Shown: positions 8,730-18,131, counted from the stretch's first letter. The stretch is 64,000 nucleotides of DNA from Pelomonas aquatica (GCF_026712205.1 NZ_JAPPUW010000008.1:182663-246662); one strand, 5' to 3'. Translations and numbers: made by a program. The notes: a model not told the origin generated them from the letters alone.

Positions 8730-11700
8730 CCGAACTCGCCCCTGATTTGGCGTATTGGGCCGACGGCCACCGCATCCCGCGCGAGCGCTTCTACGCGCTG
8801 GCCTGCGACCCGGCGCGCAGCATCGTCGTCGAGGCCTGCGCCGGCGCCGGCAAGACCTGGATGCTGGTGTCGCGCATCCTGCGAGCGCTGCTGGCGGGCG
8901 CCGAGCCGCAGCAGATCGTCGCCATCACCTTCACGCGCAAGGCCGCCGGCGAGATGCGCCAGCGCTTGGCCGAATGGCTGGCCGAGTTCGCGCAGGCGCC
9001 CGAGGCCGAGCAGCTCGCGGCGCTGCGCCAGCGCGGCATTGCGGCCGACGCGGCCGTCGCGCTGCGGCCGCGCCTCGCGGCACTGCAGACGGAGCTGCTG
9101 CGGGCGGGGCGTGCCGTCGAGGTGCGCACCTTCCACGGCTGGTTCTCGCAGCTGCTGCGCGCGGCACCGCTGGCCTTCCTGCAGGGCCTGGGGCTGGCGC
9201 CCGAGCTGCAGCTCGTCGAGGACGAGGAGGAACTGATGCCCACGCTGTGGCGGCGCTTCCACGTCGCCGTGCTGGCGGACGCGGCGCTTCGGGCGGACTT
9301 CCAGGCGCTGACGCAATCGCGCGGCCGCTACAACCTGCGCGAGTGGCTGCTGGGCGCCTTCGCCAAGCGCGTGGAGCTGCGCCTCGCCGAGGCCGCCGGC
9401 GTGCTGGAGGGCAGCCTGCCCGGCGCCGTCGAGCTGCTGGGCACGACGCCGGAGCAGTTCTTCGGGCATCTGCGCGAGCCCTTGCTTGCGCTGGCACGGC
9501 AGCTCGGGGCGGCCAAGGGCAAGAAGGCGCAGGACGCCGCCGTCGCGCTGGAGCAGGCCGGGGATTTCGACGCCGCCTTCGCCGCGCTGTTCACGCTGAA
9601 GGGCGAGCCGCGCAAGCTGGGCGTCGACAGCGCCGACTTCGACGAACTCTGCGGTGAGCTGCTGCATCTGCGCGCGGCCATCGTCCAGCAGCGCGCCGCC
9701 GACGAGCATGCCGCGATGCGCCGCCTGGCCCTGGTGCTGGTGGACGCCTTCGAGGTGTTGAAGCGCGAGCGTGGCCTGGTCGACATGAACGACCTGGAGC
9801 GCGGCGCGCTGGCGCTGCTGGGCGATGCGCAGACGGCCGGCTGGGTGCAGCAGCGGCTGGACGCGCAGCTGCGCCATCTGCTGATCGACGAGTTCCAGGA
9901 CACCAGCCCGCTGCAATGGCAGGCCCTGCATGGCTGGCTGCAGGCCTATGCCGGCGCGGGCGGCGGTGCTGCGCCGTCGGTCTTCATCGTCGGCGACCCC
10001 AAGCAGAGCATCTACCGCTTCCGCCGCGCCGACCCGCGCGTGTTCGCCGCGGCCCAGGACTTCGTCTGCGAGGGCCTGGGCGGCGTGCGCCTGGCCTGCG
10101 ACCACACGCGGCGCAACGCGCCCGAGGTGCTGGCCGCCGTCAACGCGGCCTTCGACGGCGCCCAGCGCGCCGGCGCCTACGAGGGCTTCCGCCTGCACAC
10201 GACCGAGGTGGCCGAGGTCGACGAGCTGGCCGGCCTGTGGGCGCTGGACGCCGAGGTCAGCGCCGCGCCGCCTGCGGCCGAGGCCGACCCGCTGCGCTGG
10301 CGCCCCAGCCTGACCGAGGCCCGCCACGAGGCCGAGGTCAGCCGCCGCGCGCCCGAGTGCGAGCGCGTCTGCGCGGCCATCGTGGGCCTGCTGCGCGAGC
10401 GCCCCGAGCTCAAGCCCGGCGATGTCTTTGTGCTGGCCCGCAAGCGCGACCCGCTGCGCCAGCTCAGCGCCGCGCTGACCGCCGCCGGCGTGCCCCATGC
10501 CGCGCCCGAGGAGCAGCCGCTGGCCGCGCAGCCCGACGTGGCCGACCTGCTGGCCCTGCTGGACGTGCTGGCCTCGCCGGGCCACGACCTGTCCCTGGCC
10601 CGCGCGCTGCGCAGCCCCCTGTTCGGCGCGTCCGAGGCCGATCTGCTCGCACTGGCCGAGGCCGCCGGCACGGCCGAATGGCTGGGCCGGCCGCCGGCCG
10701 AGCGGCGCGGCTGGTGGGACGCGCTGCAAGACCTGGCTTCACCCAGCCCGGCGCTGGCGCGCGCCCAAGCCCTGCTGCGCGGCTGGGCCGCGCAGGCCCG
10801 CCTGCGCACGCCGCACGAGCTGCTGGACCGCATCGTCCAGGAAGGCGAGTTGCTGCCCCGCATCGCCGCCGCCGTGCCCGCGGCGGACGCGGCCGTGCGC
10901 CTGCAGGGCGTGCAGGCCCTGCTGCATGCGGCGCTGGAGCTGGACGGCGGCCGCTACGCCCAGCTCTACGGCTTCGTCCGTGCGCTGAAGAGCCGGCCGA
11001 TCAAGTTCGTGCCCGCTGCCGCGCTCGACGCGGTGCAACTGCTGACCATCCACGGCGCCAAGGGCCTGGAGGCCGAGGTGGTCTTGCTGCTCGACACCGA
11101 CGCCGCGCCACCCAAGGCCGAGACCCTGGGCCTGCTGCTCGACTGGCCCGTGGGCCGGCCGGCGCCGCGCCGCGCGGCCTTCCTCGCTTCCGAGGCCCGG
11201 CCGCCGCCGTCGCTGCAGGCGCTGGTCGACGACGAACGCCGCGAGCGCGAGCGCGAGGAACTCAACGGCCTCTACGTCGCGCTGACGCGGGCGCGCCGCG
11301 CGCTGGTGCTCAGCCACACGCCCGGCCGCAGCCAGGCAACGAGCTGGTGGGAGCGGCTGCAGCCGCTGGCCCGGCCCTGGCCCTTCGCGCTGGACAGCGG
11401 CGCGCGCACCGACGCCGCCGCGCCACGCCTCGCGCCGCTGCCGCGCTGGCAGCCGCCGGCCGCGCCGCCCGCGCGCGAAGGCGCGGCCCGCAGCGAGCGC
11501 CAGGCCAGGGTCGGCGAGGCCCTGCACCGCGTGCTGGAGTGGGTTTCGGCACCCGGCCAGACCCAGCCGCTGGAGGTATTGCTGGCCGCGTCGGCCCAGG
11601 CGTTCGGCCTGGACGCCAAGGCCCGCGAGCAGCACGAGCAGGCGGCGCGAGCCATCCTCGCCAGCCCCGACTGCCGCCCCTTCTTCGACCCGGCCGAACT

Positions 11701-11947
11701 GCTCTGGGCCGGCAATGAAGTGGCCGTGGGGCAGGACGGGGAGGACCAGCGCATCGACCGCCTCGTGCAGCGTCGCGACGGCAGCTGGTGGGTGCTGGAC
11801 TACAAGCTGGGCGCCACGCCGGAGCGCGAGCCGGCCTACCTCGAGCAGATGCGCGGCTATGTGGCGGCCGTTCAAGCGCTGCAGCCGGGCGAGGCCGTGC
11901 GCGCCGCACTGATCAGCGGCACCGGGCGCTTCGTGCCAGTCAGCTAG
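8726..11947 (+). CDS. UvrD/AddA-type helicase-nuclease
   Basis: A 1073-residue superfamily 1 DNA helicase with a C-terminal nuclease, expected to unwind and degrade broken DNA ends with the upstream AddB-like protein. Motifs in order: Walker A ([11 protein letters not shown]), motif Ia ([11 protein letters not shown]), Walker B ([14 protein letters not shown]), motif III ([14 protein letters not shown]), motif V ([15 protein letters not shown]) and motif VI ([14 protein letters not shown]). The PD-(D/E)XK site WWVLDYKLG lies near the end. The ATG at 8726 overlaps the upstream stop. A GTG at 8705 is in frame but would lie deep in the previous gene. Confidence 0.85.
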   Translation: MTELAPDLAYWADGHRIPRERFYALACDPARSIVVEACAGAGKTWMLVSRILRALLAGAEPQQIVAITFTRKAAGEMRQRLAEWLAEFAQAPEAEQLAALRQRGIAADAAVALRPRLAALQTELLRAGRAVEVRTFHGWFSQLLRAAPLAFLQGLGLAPELQLVEDEEELMPTLWRRFHVAVLADAALRADFQALTQSRGRYNLREWLLGAFAKRVELRLAEAAGVLEGSLPGAVELLGTTPEQFFGHLREPLLALARQLGAAKGKKAQDAAVALEQAGDFDAAFAALFTLKGEPRKLGVDSADFDELCGELLHLRAAIVQQRAADEHAAMRRLALVLVDAFEVLKRERGLVDMNDLERGALALLGDAQTAGWVQQRLDAQLRHLLIDEFQDTSPLQWQALHGWLQAYAGAGGGAAPSVFIVGDPKQSIYRFRRADPRVFAAAQDFVCEGLGGVRLACDHTRRNAPEVLAAVNAAFDGAQRAGAYEGFRLHTTEVAEVDELAGLWALDAEVSAAPPAAEADPLRWRPSLTEARHEAEVSRRAPECERVCAAIVGLLRERPELKPGDVFVLARKRDPLRQLSAALTAAGVPHAAPEEQPLAAQPDVADLLALLDVLASPGHDLSLARALRSPLFGASEADLLALAEAAGTAEWLGRPPAERRGWWDALQDLASPSPALARAQALLRGWAAQARLRTPHELLDRIVQEGELLPRIAAAVPAADAAVRLQGVQALLHAALELDGGRYAQLYGFVRALKSRPIKFVPAAALDAVQLLTIHGAKGLEAEVVLLLDTDAAPPKAETLGLLLDWPVGRPAPRRAAFLASEARPPPSLQALVDDERREREREELNGLYVALTRARRALVLSHTPGRSQATSWWERLQPLARPWPFALDSGARTDAAAPRLAPLPRWQPPAAPPAREGAARSERQARVGEALHRVLEWVSAPGQTQPLEVLLAASAQAFGLDAKAREQHEQAARAILASPDCRPFFDPAELLWAGNEVAVGQDGEDQRIDRLVQRRDGSWWVLDYKLGATPEREPAYLEQMRGYVAAVQALQPGEAVRAALISGTGRFVPVS

Positions 11948-11962
11948 AATGATGGGCTTGTT

Positions 11963-12039
11963 CGGGGCGTAGCGCAGCCTGGTAGCGCATCTGCTTTGGG
12001 AGCAGAGGGTCGCGAGTTCGAATCCCGCCGCCCCGACCA
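11963..12039 (+). tRNA. tRNA-Pro (anticodon TGG), CCA encoded
   Basis: A 77-nt cloverleaf. The acceptor stem is CGGGGCG paired with CGCCCCG, the D-loop region is AGCGCAGCCTGGTAGCGC, and the anticodon stem-loop CTGCTTTGGGAGCAG carries anticodon TGG. The T-arm is GGGTTCGAATCCC-like (GCGAGTTCGAATCCCGC) and the 3' CCA is encoded. It marks the border between core genes and accessory DNA, and proline tRNA genes are common integration sites. Confidence 0.95.
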
Positions 12040-12058
12040 AATTTTTCCTTAGAAATCA

Positions 12059-12097
12059 ACGGGTTACAGCTGGGCGGCTGTAGCCCGTTTTTCTTTC
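12059..12097 (+). terminator. Rho-independent terminator after tRNA-Pro
   Basis: Arms ACGGGTTACAGC and GCTGTAGCCCGT pair over 12 bp with one G-T wobble around a 6-base loop. The run TTTTTCTTT follows on the plus strand. It lies 20 bp past the tRNA end. Confidence 0.85.
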
Positions 12098-12103
12098 CAA
12101 GTC

Positions 12104-12181
12104 CTATTTTTGGTCTTTGGGGACAACCCTAGGGACAACCACGAACTCGGCTGACCTCTGAGCATCTGGTGATAGCTGCCG
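12104..12181 (-). pseudogene. Possible C-terminal remnant of a tRNA-associated tyrosine integrase
   Basis: The minus strand reads RQLSPDAQRSAEF followed by VVVPRVVPKDQK and a stop. An LSP-D sequence after the catalytic tyrosine region (YxHLSPD) and a short VVP-rich tail are common at the ends of integrases that sit next to tRNA genes. No catalytic domain can be found upstream, so if the reading is right only the last 25 codons survive. Its position just behind the tRNA supports this, but it is short and could be coincidental. Confidence 0.35.
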
Positions 12182-12265
12182 CTTTTTTTGCTCCGCCACG
12201 CTGGTTGTGGGTTGCAGCAGACAAAAAAATATCGGCAGGGCGGGGGGGCGTGGGACAGAGCGTGG

Positions 12266-12508
12266 GATCCGTGCGCGGACTGCGGCGACGTGAACGCGCT
12301 GCTGGACCAGCACATCGACCACGTGTCGCGTCGCGTGAAAGAGCTGCGGGCGCTGGAGAAGCAGCTCAAGGAACTGTGTCATCGTTGCTGCGAGGCCCCG
12401 AGTGCCAGCGAGTGCGGCATCTTGCAGGGCCTGTCGGTAGCGTCACAGGAAAGTCAGGCGACTTCAGATTCCGCGGCATCGCACTTGCGCTCGGTGCACT
12501 CCCATTGA
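12266..12508 (+). pseudogene. Truncated MerR-family (CadR/PbrR-like) metal regulator
   Basis: About 80 codons match the C-terminal half of cadmium/lead-sensing MerR regulators: CADCGDVNALLDQHI (metal-site cysteine and dimer helix), a long coiled-coil helix (RRVKELRALEKQLKELCHRC) and ACGILQGL-like SECGILQGL. The DNA-binding N-terminal half is missing; the DNA before codon CADCG is unrelated, and no start codon with a ribosome site is seen. It is probably a leftover from rearrangement at the island edge, fitting the metal-resistance genes further on. Confidence 0.7.
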
Positions 12509-12733
12509 GCCCAAGCGGCCGTGCGCGCTCGGCGAGCGCTCGCGCAACCAAGGGGTCTGCCAGCTCGCCGGATTTATGTGCGCCAAGGTGCATGCCCTTC
12601 GCGGACAAAGCCGTTCAGCGATCAAGTCAAAGCACCGCCCCCTGTTCAGTCGTTGACGGACTTTTCCGAGGCCGAGCGTACGGAAAGCGGAGGTCATGCT
12701 CGACGCATGCAGGTCGGGTTCGCGACGAGCAGG

Positions 12734-12750
12734 CTTAAGCATTCCTTAAG
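12734..12750. promoter_or_regulatory. PmrA-type box upstream of the PAP2 gene
   Basis: The sequence CTTAAG-CATTC-CTTAAG is a perfect direct repeat of CTTAAG with a 5-base spacer, the arrangement bound by PmrA/BasR in enterobacteria. An identical half-site arrangement lies in front of the PmrA-like gene at 17122-17138. The agreement suggests the local two-component system controls the PAP2-dgkA genes and itself. Confidence 0.75.
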
Positions 12751-12799
12751 CTCCGCGCCCAAACACTGCCGCCGGTTTTCAACGGCGCCAGCAGTCTTC

Positions 12800-13588
12800 G
12801 TGTTCCAAGCTTCTCGCAATTCCTCCTCGTACCGGCCCCGCAATGTTGATGCACCGTGGGGGTCGCTCGGGACGAGCGTCATCACTCGAGCATCGCAGGA
12901 CGCCTCAGTAGTCTTTGTCGGGTTGGCATTGTTGGCCCTGTGGGAGTGGTCTCGCCTCGACCTTCCTTTGATCAGGCTCTATGGTTCTGCCGCCGGCTTT
13001 CCCTGGCGAGACCACTGGCTCACCGCAAAGATCCTGCATGACGGCGCACGTCTGGTGGGGTGGACGTTCTTCGCCTTGCTGTTGTTGAGCATCTGGAGGC
13101 CAAAAGTCCTTGCCGCTGGGCTACTTCGACGAGACAGGATCTGGTGGATCGCCACCACGCTGATCTGCGTAGCGCTCATTCCGATGCTCAAGCGTGCCAG
13201 CAGCACCAGTTGTCCGTGGTCGTTGATCCAATTCGGCGGCGAGCTTGCGCGCTACGTGCCGCATTGGGTGCTGGGCCTGCGGGATGGCGGGCCAGGGGGA
13301 TGTTTCCCCTCAGGGCATGCCTCGACGGCCTTCGCGCTGTTGCCCGGCTGGTTTGCCTTGCGGGACAAGCTGCCCAGGACAGGTCGTATCTACCTTTTCA
13401 TCGTCGTGGTCTGCGGAGCGGGCCTCGCATGGGTCCAGATGATGCGAGGAGCGCACTACCTGAGCCATTCGTTGTGGACGGCGTGGATCTGCTGGACCGT
13501 CAGCGCACTCAGCTGGCACGCAGTGAAGGCATGGCAGGAGCGGGGCATATCCCACGCCAGCGATGCAACGCGAAGCCCCCTGTCGTGA
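12800..13588 (+). CDS. PAP2-family membrane phosphatase (lipid/undecaprenyl phosphate type)
   Basis: A protein of about 262 residues with five to six hydrophobic helices and the PAP2 catalytic motifs: K-x6-RP-like region LKRASSTSCPW, the central PSGH motif (CFPSGHASTAF) and the third motif with RGAHYLSHSLWTAW supplying the nucleophilic histidine. Such enzymes remove phosphate from lipid phosphates at the periplasmic face (LpxE-, PgpB- or PbrB-like). The start is uncertain: the GTG at 12800 is the only in-frame start between the PmrA box and the first helix; an ATG at 12707 would put the box inside the gene. dgkA lies downstream, and both fit envelope lipid recycling under PmrAB control. Confidence 0.75.
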   Translation: MFQASRNSSSYRPRNVDAPWGSLGTSVITRASQDASVVFVGLALLALWEWSRLDLPLIRLYGSAAGFPWRDHWLTAKILHDGARLVGWTFFALLLLSIWRPKVLAAGLLRRDRIWWIATTLICVALIPMLKRASSTSCPWSLIQFGGELARYVPHWVLGLRDGGPGGCFPSGHASTAFALLPGWFALRDKLPRTGRIYLFIVVVCGAGLAWVQMMRGAHYLSHSLWTAWICWTVSALSWHAVKAWQERGISHASDATRSPLS

Positions 13589-13838
13589 GGCGCGTCGTCG
13601 AGTGGTTCAATGCCATATGCGATGGCGCCGCGGGAACAAACGCACGTGCCGATGATCATGTAGGCGCCGGCGGGCGGCGAGCTCGACCGCTCGCTGAAAC
13701 CTGGCTGCCTGACCTTCTTACGCGACAGTCCAGCCTTTCACGACAACCTTCTCCATACCGTGATGGGGTGGGTGGGGGTGAGGGCGGATGTCTACCAGCC
13801 AGCGTTGGAAATGCTGTCGACGTGCCCGTGAGGAAAAC
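13589..13838. other. Spacer between PAP2 gene and dgkA, no gene seen
   Basis: About 250 bp without a convincing coding frame, tRNA or hairpin terminator. A G-rich stretch (GGGGTGGGTGGGGGTGAGGG, about 13764-13783) is the only notable composition. Confidence 0.4.
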
Positions 13839-14231
13839 ATGAAAACTGGCAACCCTCACAAGGGGCGGACGGGCATCGAGCGCATCGTCTATGCGTTCCG
13901 ATACTCCGTGGACGGACTGGTCGCCGCGTTCAAGGGCGAAAGCGCGTTTCGCCAGGAGGTCGTGCTTGGCATCCTCTTGGTGCCACTGGCGCTTTGGCTG
14001 GCGAAGACCGAAGTGCAGCTCGTCCTGATGGTCGGATCGTTGCTGCTTGTCCTGATCGTCGAGTTGCTCAACTCCGCGATCGAGGCGACGGTTGATCGGA
14101 TCTCCTTCGAACACAACCTGTTGTCCAAACGTGCGAAGGACATGGGAAGTGCCGCGGTGCTGCTCGCGCTGACATTGACCGCCTTGGTGTGGGGCTCAGT
14201 GATCTGGACGCACCTCGATGCGGGGCCATGA
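13839..14231 (+). CDS. dgkA: Diacylglycerol kinase
   Basis: A 130-residue inner-membrane enzyme that phosphorylates diacylglycerol, recycling lipid released when phosphoglycerol or phosphoethanolamine groups are transferred to envelope sugars. The conserved signature is present: GIERIVYAFRYSVDGL with E-x-A-F-R-x-E (ESAFRQE), three helices, and the active-site block ELLNSAIEATVDRIS. The ATG at 13839 is preceded by GAGGA at a good distance. DgkA frequently belongs to PmrA regulons with lipid A modifying enzymes, which fits the nearby boxes. Confidence 0.93.
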   Translation: MKTGNPHKGRTGIERIVYAFRYSVDGLVAAFKGESAFRQEVVLGILLVPLALWLAKTEVQLVLMVGSLLLVLIVELLNSAIEATVDRISFEHNLLSKRAKDMGSAAVLLALTLTALVWGSVIWTHLDAGP

Positions 14232-14344
14232 AGCCTCAGCACGGCGCGTAGCCTGCGGCAGCGCAGTTTTGCGGTCAGCACCTCCGGTGGCGTAGCCATA
14301 CCGCGCCGAGCGACTCCTCGACGGCAGTCGCTCAGGTCCAAAGC

Positions 14345-14482
14345 CTACTTCTTCTTTGGATCGTGCTTGTGGATCGGCAGCGTCGGATGCTTCGGTGCAT
14401 TCTGCGGATCGACGTGACGGCGACGGTCGTCGGTCCCGTCCTGCTTCTTCGGCTTCGGTCCCGGCTTGATTGGGTGGGTCAT
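14345..14482 (-). CDS. Small basic hypothetical protein
   Basis: A 45-residue reading frame (MTHPIKPGPKPKKQDGTDDR to HKHDPKKK) that is very rich in Lys, Pro, His and Asp and has no hydrophobic segment. CAGGG stands before the ATG. I do not recognise the family. It could be a real short protein of unknown role or a chance frame, as it has no operon partner. Confidence 0.3.
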   Translation of the reverse strand: MTHPIKPGPKPKKQDGTDDRRRHVDPQNAPKHPTLPIHKHDPKKK

Positions 14483-14716
14483 CCCTGAGTCCTCGATTTG
14501 TATGCAGCCAGAGCGGCTGCGGTGCCAATTTGGCCGCCCGGAGCGCGATCTAGCAACGCTCGAAATCGAGGGCTTGAAACGGCGCGCCGCGCCATTACCT
14601 CGGCCAGCGCTGCGAGCCGAACCAACCCCTCTCAGTTGACCGGATAGAGTGAGTGAACGGACGGTAGTGTTCGAACCCGAACCGATCACAACCGTGCGAA
14701 TTCAGGGATATCACAC

Positions 14717-14830
14717 GTGGCGAAACGTACAAGAAATCAAACCACAGGCGACATCGGCGAAGTGAGCCTGCAGCTGCTCTTCGCCGAATGCGGATACCCG
14801 ATCCTCAAGGCCTTTATCGTGGCGCGGTAG
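14717..14830 (+). pseudogene. Short GTG-started frame, possible truncated nuclease-like N-terminus
   Basis: A 37-codon frame reading TGDIGEVSLQLLFAECGYPI before an early stop at 14828-14830. The helix followed by a GY-x-I strand resembles the start of several PD-(D/E)XK-fold proteins, but the catalytic part is absent. It is more likely a remnant than a working gene. The call is tentative. Confidence 0.2.
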
Positions 14831-14884
14831 GAGAAGAGGTCAGTCGGTCTCGGCGACTAGACCAACTTTCCCAGCACTGCCTCG

Positions 14885-15022
14885 ATGGAGAACTACATCG
14901 CGAAGAAGCGCTTTGGCAAGCCCTTCGCCCAGTTGAAGGATCAGGAGCAGACCAGAGTCAGCATGTTGACCTCCGGTCCAGAGCAGGGCGTGAAGCCCAA
15001 TTTCTTTGATCGCACGGCCTGA
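14885..15022 (+). CDS. Small hypothetical protein
   Basis: A 45-residue frame (MENYIAKKRFGKPFAQLKDQ to PNFFDRTA). No family was recognised and no strong ribosome site is visible. It lies between the 37-codon remnant and the sensor kinase gene, which points the other way, so it may be debris from a disrupted gene. An in-frame TAG at 14858 limits upstream extension. Confidence 0.25.
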   Translation: MENYIAKKRFGKPFAQLKDQEQTRVSMLTSGPEQGVKPNFFDRTA

Positions 15023-15055
15023 GCAGCGCGCTGCGGCTCTTCAGCGGCCAGCACA

Positions 15056-16402
15056 TCAGTTGCGCATCCTGGTCTGAGCCGCCTGGAAAACGACGCTGAC
15101 TGACAGGCCGCGACCGCCTTCCTTGTAGCCCAGCTCGACTTTTGCGTCGTGTTTCTCGGCGATGGCCCGGACGATGGACAGCCCGAGTCCGCTCCCTTCG
15201 GGGTCTTGGCTGCCAGACGTACCGCGGAAGAATCGGTCGAATACGCGTGTACGTTCGGGTTCAGGAATGCCGGGCCCATCGTCGCTGACGCGAATCACGG
15301 GATGAGCCAGATCCATCAGCACCTCGATAGTCACGGGCCCGCCTGGCGCGTAGCGCAGCGCGTTGTCGACAAGGTTGTTCAGCAGCACCGTGAGCTGTTG
15401 CACGTCGCCATCGACGACGGCCTCGTCGATGACATGAACACCCAAGTCCACACGCCGAGCATCGGCCTTGATGGCGAACCTGCCAGCGACGCTGCGGGCC
15501 AGGGCAGCCAAGTCGACAGCTGCGACCCGCATGTTCTCGACGTCCGGCTCGCTGCGTGCGACCTGCAGCAACTGTTCCACCAGATGCTGCGACCGGTCGA
15601 TGCCCGACTCTAGCTCCTCCAGCGAAACTTGCTTGGACGTCTCGTCAGGACTGCGCTTGAGCATTTGAAGTTGCAGACGCAAGGCAGTGATGGGGGTGCG
15701 CAGCTCGTGAGCCGCGTCGGCCAGGAAGCGGCGTTGCGCCAAGAACGACTCGCCGAGTCGGCGCAGCAGTTCATTGGTGGATTCGATCACCGGCTTCAGC
15801 TCCTGCGGTGCGGCGCCCATAGGGATGGGGGCGAGCGAGCGGGCGCTGCGCGTCGCAATGTCGCGGGCAGCGCCATCGAGTGGCGCCAGGCCTCGACGCA
15901 GACTGAAGACGAGGAGGGCGCCTACAGCGGCGACGAGGCCGACCATCATCGATGAGATCTGGGCGGCGGACTCACCGGCCATCTGCTGTCGCTGGGATTG
16001 GCGCTGGGCTGCCTGCGCCACGTAGCCATGTCGGAGCACTGTATGGACGATCCACCGCTCACCGCCGACCAGGGGCTGGCTTTGCCCCTCGATGGACAAA
16101 AAGGGTAGTGATACCCGCGGGTCCGAGATGTAGAGGCGCTTCCCGGCAGCTGTCCAGCTCTGGGTGACGATCTCGGAATTGTCCGGGATGTCTGTGCGTG
16201 CCGGGATATCCGCGCTGGCGGTCCAGTCCTGATTGGCGTGGTGCATGCGGGCGACACCCTCGGCAATGGTCTTCAGCTCCGCATTGAAGACCTCATGCAT
16301 CTCCTCAAGCGTCACCCAGTAGGCAGCGACGGTCACCAGCACGGTGCCCACCGCCAGTGCGCCAACGATCCACTTGAGAAGGTCGCGTTCAAGAGATCGC
16401 AT
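15056..16402 (-). CDS. PmrB/QseC-like sensor histidine kinase
   Basis: A 448-residue inner-membrane sensor. The first helix spans about 10-30, a periplasmic sensor region of about 120 residues follows, and the second helix spans 150-168. A HAMP-like linker leads to the H-box AAHELRTPITALRLQ with His232. The N-box (LNNLVDNALRYAPGG) and G-boxes (DDGPGIPEPER, GSGLGLSIVRAI) are intact. The regulator gene upstream ends in TGATG, with its stop overlapping this ATG; a TTG one codon earlier is also possible. With the adjacent PmrA-like regulator and the CTTAAG boxes it probably senses envelope or metal stress. The actual signal cannot be read. Confidence 0.8.
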   Translation of the reverse strand: MRSLERDLLKWIVGALAVGTVLVTVAAYWVTLEEMHEVFNAELKTIAEGVARMHHANQDWTASADIPARTDIPDNSEIVTQSWTAAGKRLYISDPRVSLPFLSIEGQSQPLVGGERWIVHTVLRHGYVAQAAQRQSQRQQMAGESAAQISSMMVGLVAAVGALLVFSLRRGLAPLDGAARDIATRSARSLAPIPMGAAPQELKPVIESTNELLRRLGESFLAQRRFLADAAHELRTPITALRLQLQMLKRSPDETSKQVSLEELESGIDRSQHLVEQLLQVARSEPDVENMRVAAVDLAALARSVAGRFAIKADARRVDLGVHVIDEAVVDGDVQQLTVLLNNLVDNALRYAPGGPVTIEVLMDLAHPVIRVSDDGPGIPEPERTRVFDRFFRGTSGSQDPEGSGLGLSIVRAIAEKHDAKVELGYKEGGRGLSVSVVFQAAQTRMRN

Positions 16403-17061
16403 CAACCCTCCGCCACCCGATAGCCCACGCCTCGCACCGTGCGGATCCGATCGCTGCCGAGCTTGCGTCGGAGGTTGTGTACGTACACCTCGATGGCATT
16501 GCTCGCGATCTCCTCGCCCCAGCCATAGATGGATTCTTCAAGTTTCTCCTTGGAGATGACGATTTCGGGTCGCAGCATCAAGGCCTCGAGAAGCCCGAAC
16601 TCGCGTGCCGACAGGTCTACGGGCAGACCATCCAGCGTCACGATTCGTCTTCCGGGATCCATCACAAGAGCGCCGCAACGGAGGATGGGCATGCCGGTGC
16701 CGGCGTGGCGGCGAAGAAGCGCACGGACGCGGGCGATCAGCTCGTCCAGATCGAACGGCTTCAGGACGTAGTCGTCGGCTCCGGCGTCAAGGCCTGCGAT
16801 CTTGTCGCTGACAGCGTCTCGGGCAGAGGCGATCAGGACCGGCATGCCATTCCCACGATCGCGCAGCTTCTTCAGCAACTGCATGCCGTCGACCTGCGGA
16901 AGGCCGAGGTCAAGGATAGTCAAGTCATGCAGACCGTGACCCAGAGCCAATTCGGCGTGGCGGCCATCGCGGACCCAGTCCACGCTGAAGCCGGCCTGGA
17001 CCAGGCCACGCTGCAGCGACTTGCCGACCATCACGTCGTCTTCGACCAATAGCAGGCGCAT
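16402..17061 (-). CDS. PmrA-like OmpR-family response regulator
   Basis: A 219-residue regulator with acidic pair Glu7-Asp8-Asp9, phosphorylation site Asp51 (ILDLGLPQ), Lys101 in the KPF motif, and a winged-helix C-terminal domain ending TVRGVGYRVAEG. The output domain has the PmrA/QseB-like recognition helix region SNAIEVYVHNLRRKLG. The gene starts 61 bp from a perfect CTTAAG-N5-CTTAAG box, suggesting autoregulation. The gene is translationally coupled to the kinase. By family the likely targets are lipid A and phospholipid genes, here PAP2, dgkA and mipA. Confidence 0.82.
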   Translation of the reverse strand: MRLLLVEDDVMVGKSLQRGLVQAGFSVDWVRDGRHAELALGHGLHDLTILDLGLPQVDGMQLLKKLRDRGNGMPVLIASARDAVSDKIAGLDAGADDYVLKPFDLDELIARVRALLRRHAGTGMPILRCGALVMDPGRRIVTLDGLPVDLSAREFGLLEALMLRPEIVISKEKLEESIYGWGEEIASNAIEVYVHNLRRKLGSDRIRTVRGVGYRVAEG

Positions 17062-17121
17062 GTCGTTCTACTTGCCCTTTGCAGGCCATCTTAAATTGGG
17101 GTGCATGGTCTGGTTTCGATT

Positions 17122-17138
17122 CTTAAGCCGGGCTTAAG
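17122..17138. promoter_or_regulatory. PmrA-type box between the pmrA-like gene and the original mipA start
   Basis: The sequence CTTAAG-CCGGG-CTTAAG is a perfect direct repeat with a 5-base spacer, the same layout as the site at 12734. It lies 61 bp upstream of the regulator on the minus strand and 24 bp upstream of the ATG at 17162, which would read in frame into mipA if the IS were removed. It therefore could have served both directions. Confidence 0.75.
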
Positions 17139-17229
17139 GTGGCGACTTGAACCATGGCGGCATGACTCTTCCTGCGCGCCATCCTCGATCTGAATCGCCC
17201 CGGGTTCCGCGGAGGCCCGTTGGTTTAAG

Positions 17230-18075
17230 TCAGACGGTCGCGGCCTGACCAGCGCGTTGTCGATGGTAGTTGGCCTCGAACTCGGCCGGCGGGATGTAGC
17301 CCAGCGGCTCCATCAAGCGGTGGTGGTTGAACCAAGCGACCCATTCCAGCGTCGCCAGTTCCACCGCCTGCTTGGTCTTCCACGGCCCGCGCCGGTGGAT
17401 CACCTCGGCCTTGTAGAGCCCGTTGATGGTCTCGGCCAGCGCGTTGTCGTAACTGTCACCCTTGGAGCCCACTGAAGGCTCGATGCCGGCCTCGGCCAAG
17501 CGCTCGCTGTAGCGGATGGACAGGTATTGCGACCCGCGGTCCGAGTGATGGATCAAGCCGTCGTCTTCAGACGGCTTGCGGTCGTACAGGGCCTGCTCCA
17601 GCGCGTCGAGGACGAACTCGGTGTGCATCGAACTGCTCTGGCGCCAGCCCACGATGCGCCGGCTGAACACGTCCACCACGAACGCCACGTAGACCCAGCC
17701 CTGCCAGGTCGAGACGTAGGTGAAGTCCGAGACCCAGAGCTGGTTGGGCCGTTCGGCACGGAACTGCCGGTTGACCCGGTCCAGCGGACATGGCGCCTTG
17801 GGGTCAGGGATCGTGGTGCGCACCGCCTTGCCTCGACGCACGCCCTGCAGCCCCTCTTGGCGCATCAACCGTTCGACGGTGCAGCGCGCTACCGCCACGC
17901 CCTCGCGGTTGAGCTGGCGCCAGACCTTGTCGGCGCCATAGACCTGCATGTTGGCCTGCCACACGCGCTGGACCTGAGGCACCAGGCTCGCATCGCGCTG
18001 CGCGCGACGCGAGCACAGTGCAGGGTTGTGCCGACGGGCCGCATGGCGCCAGTACGCCGACGGGGCGATCTGCAT
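17230..18075 (-). CDS. IS3-family transposase OrfB (DDE integrase)
   Basis: The catalytic subunit, an rve-type DDE recombinase. A HTH_21-like region (VYGADKVWRQLNREGVAVARCTVERLM) precedes the DDE triad: Asp in LWVSDFTYVS, Asp in HHSDRGSQY and Glu in DNALAETINGLYKAE. The listed ATG is internal. The frame continues upstream (FVDRHRQQFGVESICRV) in the -1 frame relative to orfA, so the working enzyme is probably the OrfAB fusion made by -1 frameshifting near 18135-18180, where a T-rich slippery run (GCGTTTTTCGCC on the coding strand) lies. Confidence 0.9.
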   Translation of the reverse strand: MQIAPSAYWRHAARRHNPALCSRRAQRDASLVPQVQRVWQANMQVYGADKVWRQLNREGVAVARCTVERLMRQEGLQGVRRGKAVRTTIPDPKAPCPLDRVNRQFRAERPNQLWVSDFTYVSTWQGWVYVAFVVDVFSRRIVGWRQSSSMHTEFVLDALEQALYDRKPSEDDGLIHHSDRGSQYLSIRYSERLAEAGIEPSVGSKGDSYDNALAETINGLYKAEVIHRRGPWKTKQAVELATLEWVAWFNHHRLMEPLGYIPPAEFEANYHRQRAGQAATV

Positions 18076-18131
18076 GACGCGGCAGATCGACTCGACCCCA
18101 AACTGCTGGCGATGCCGGTCGACGAAGACCT

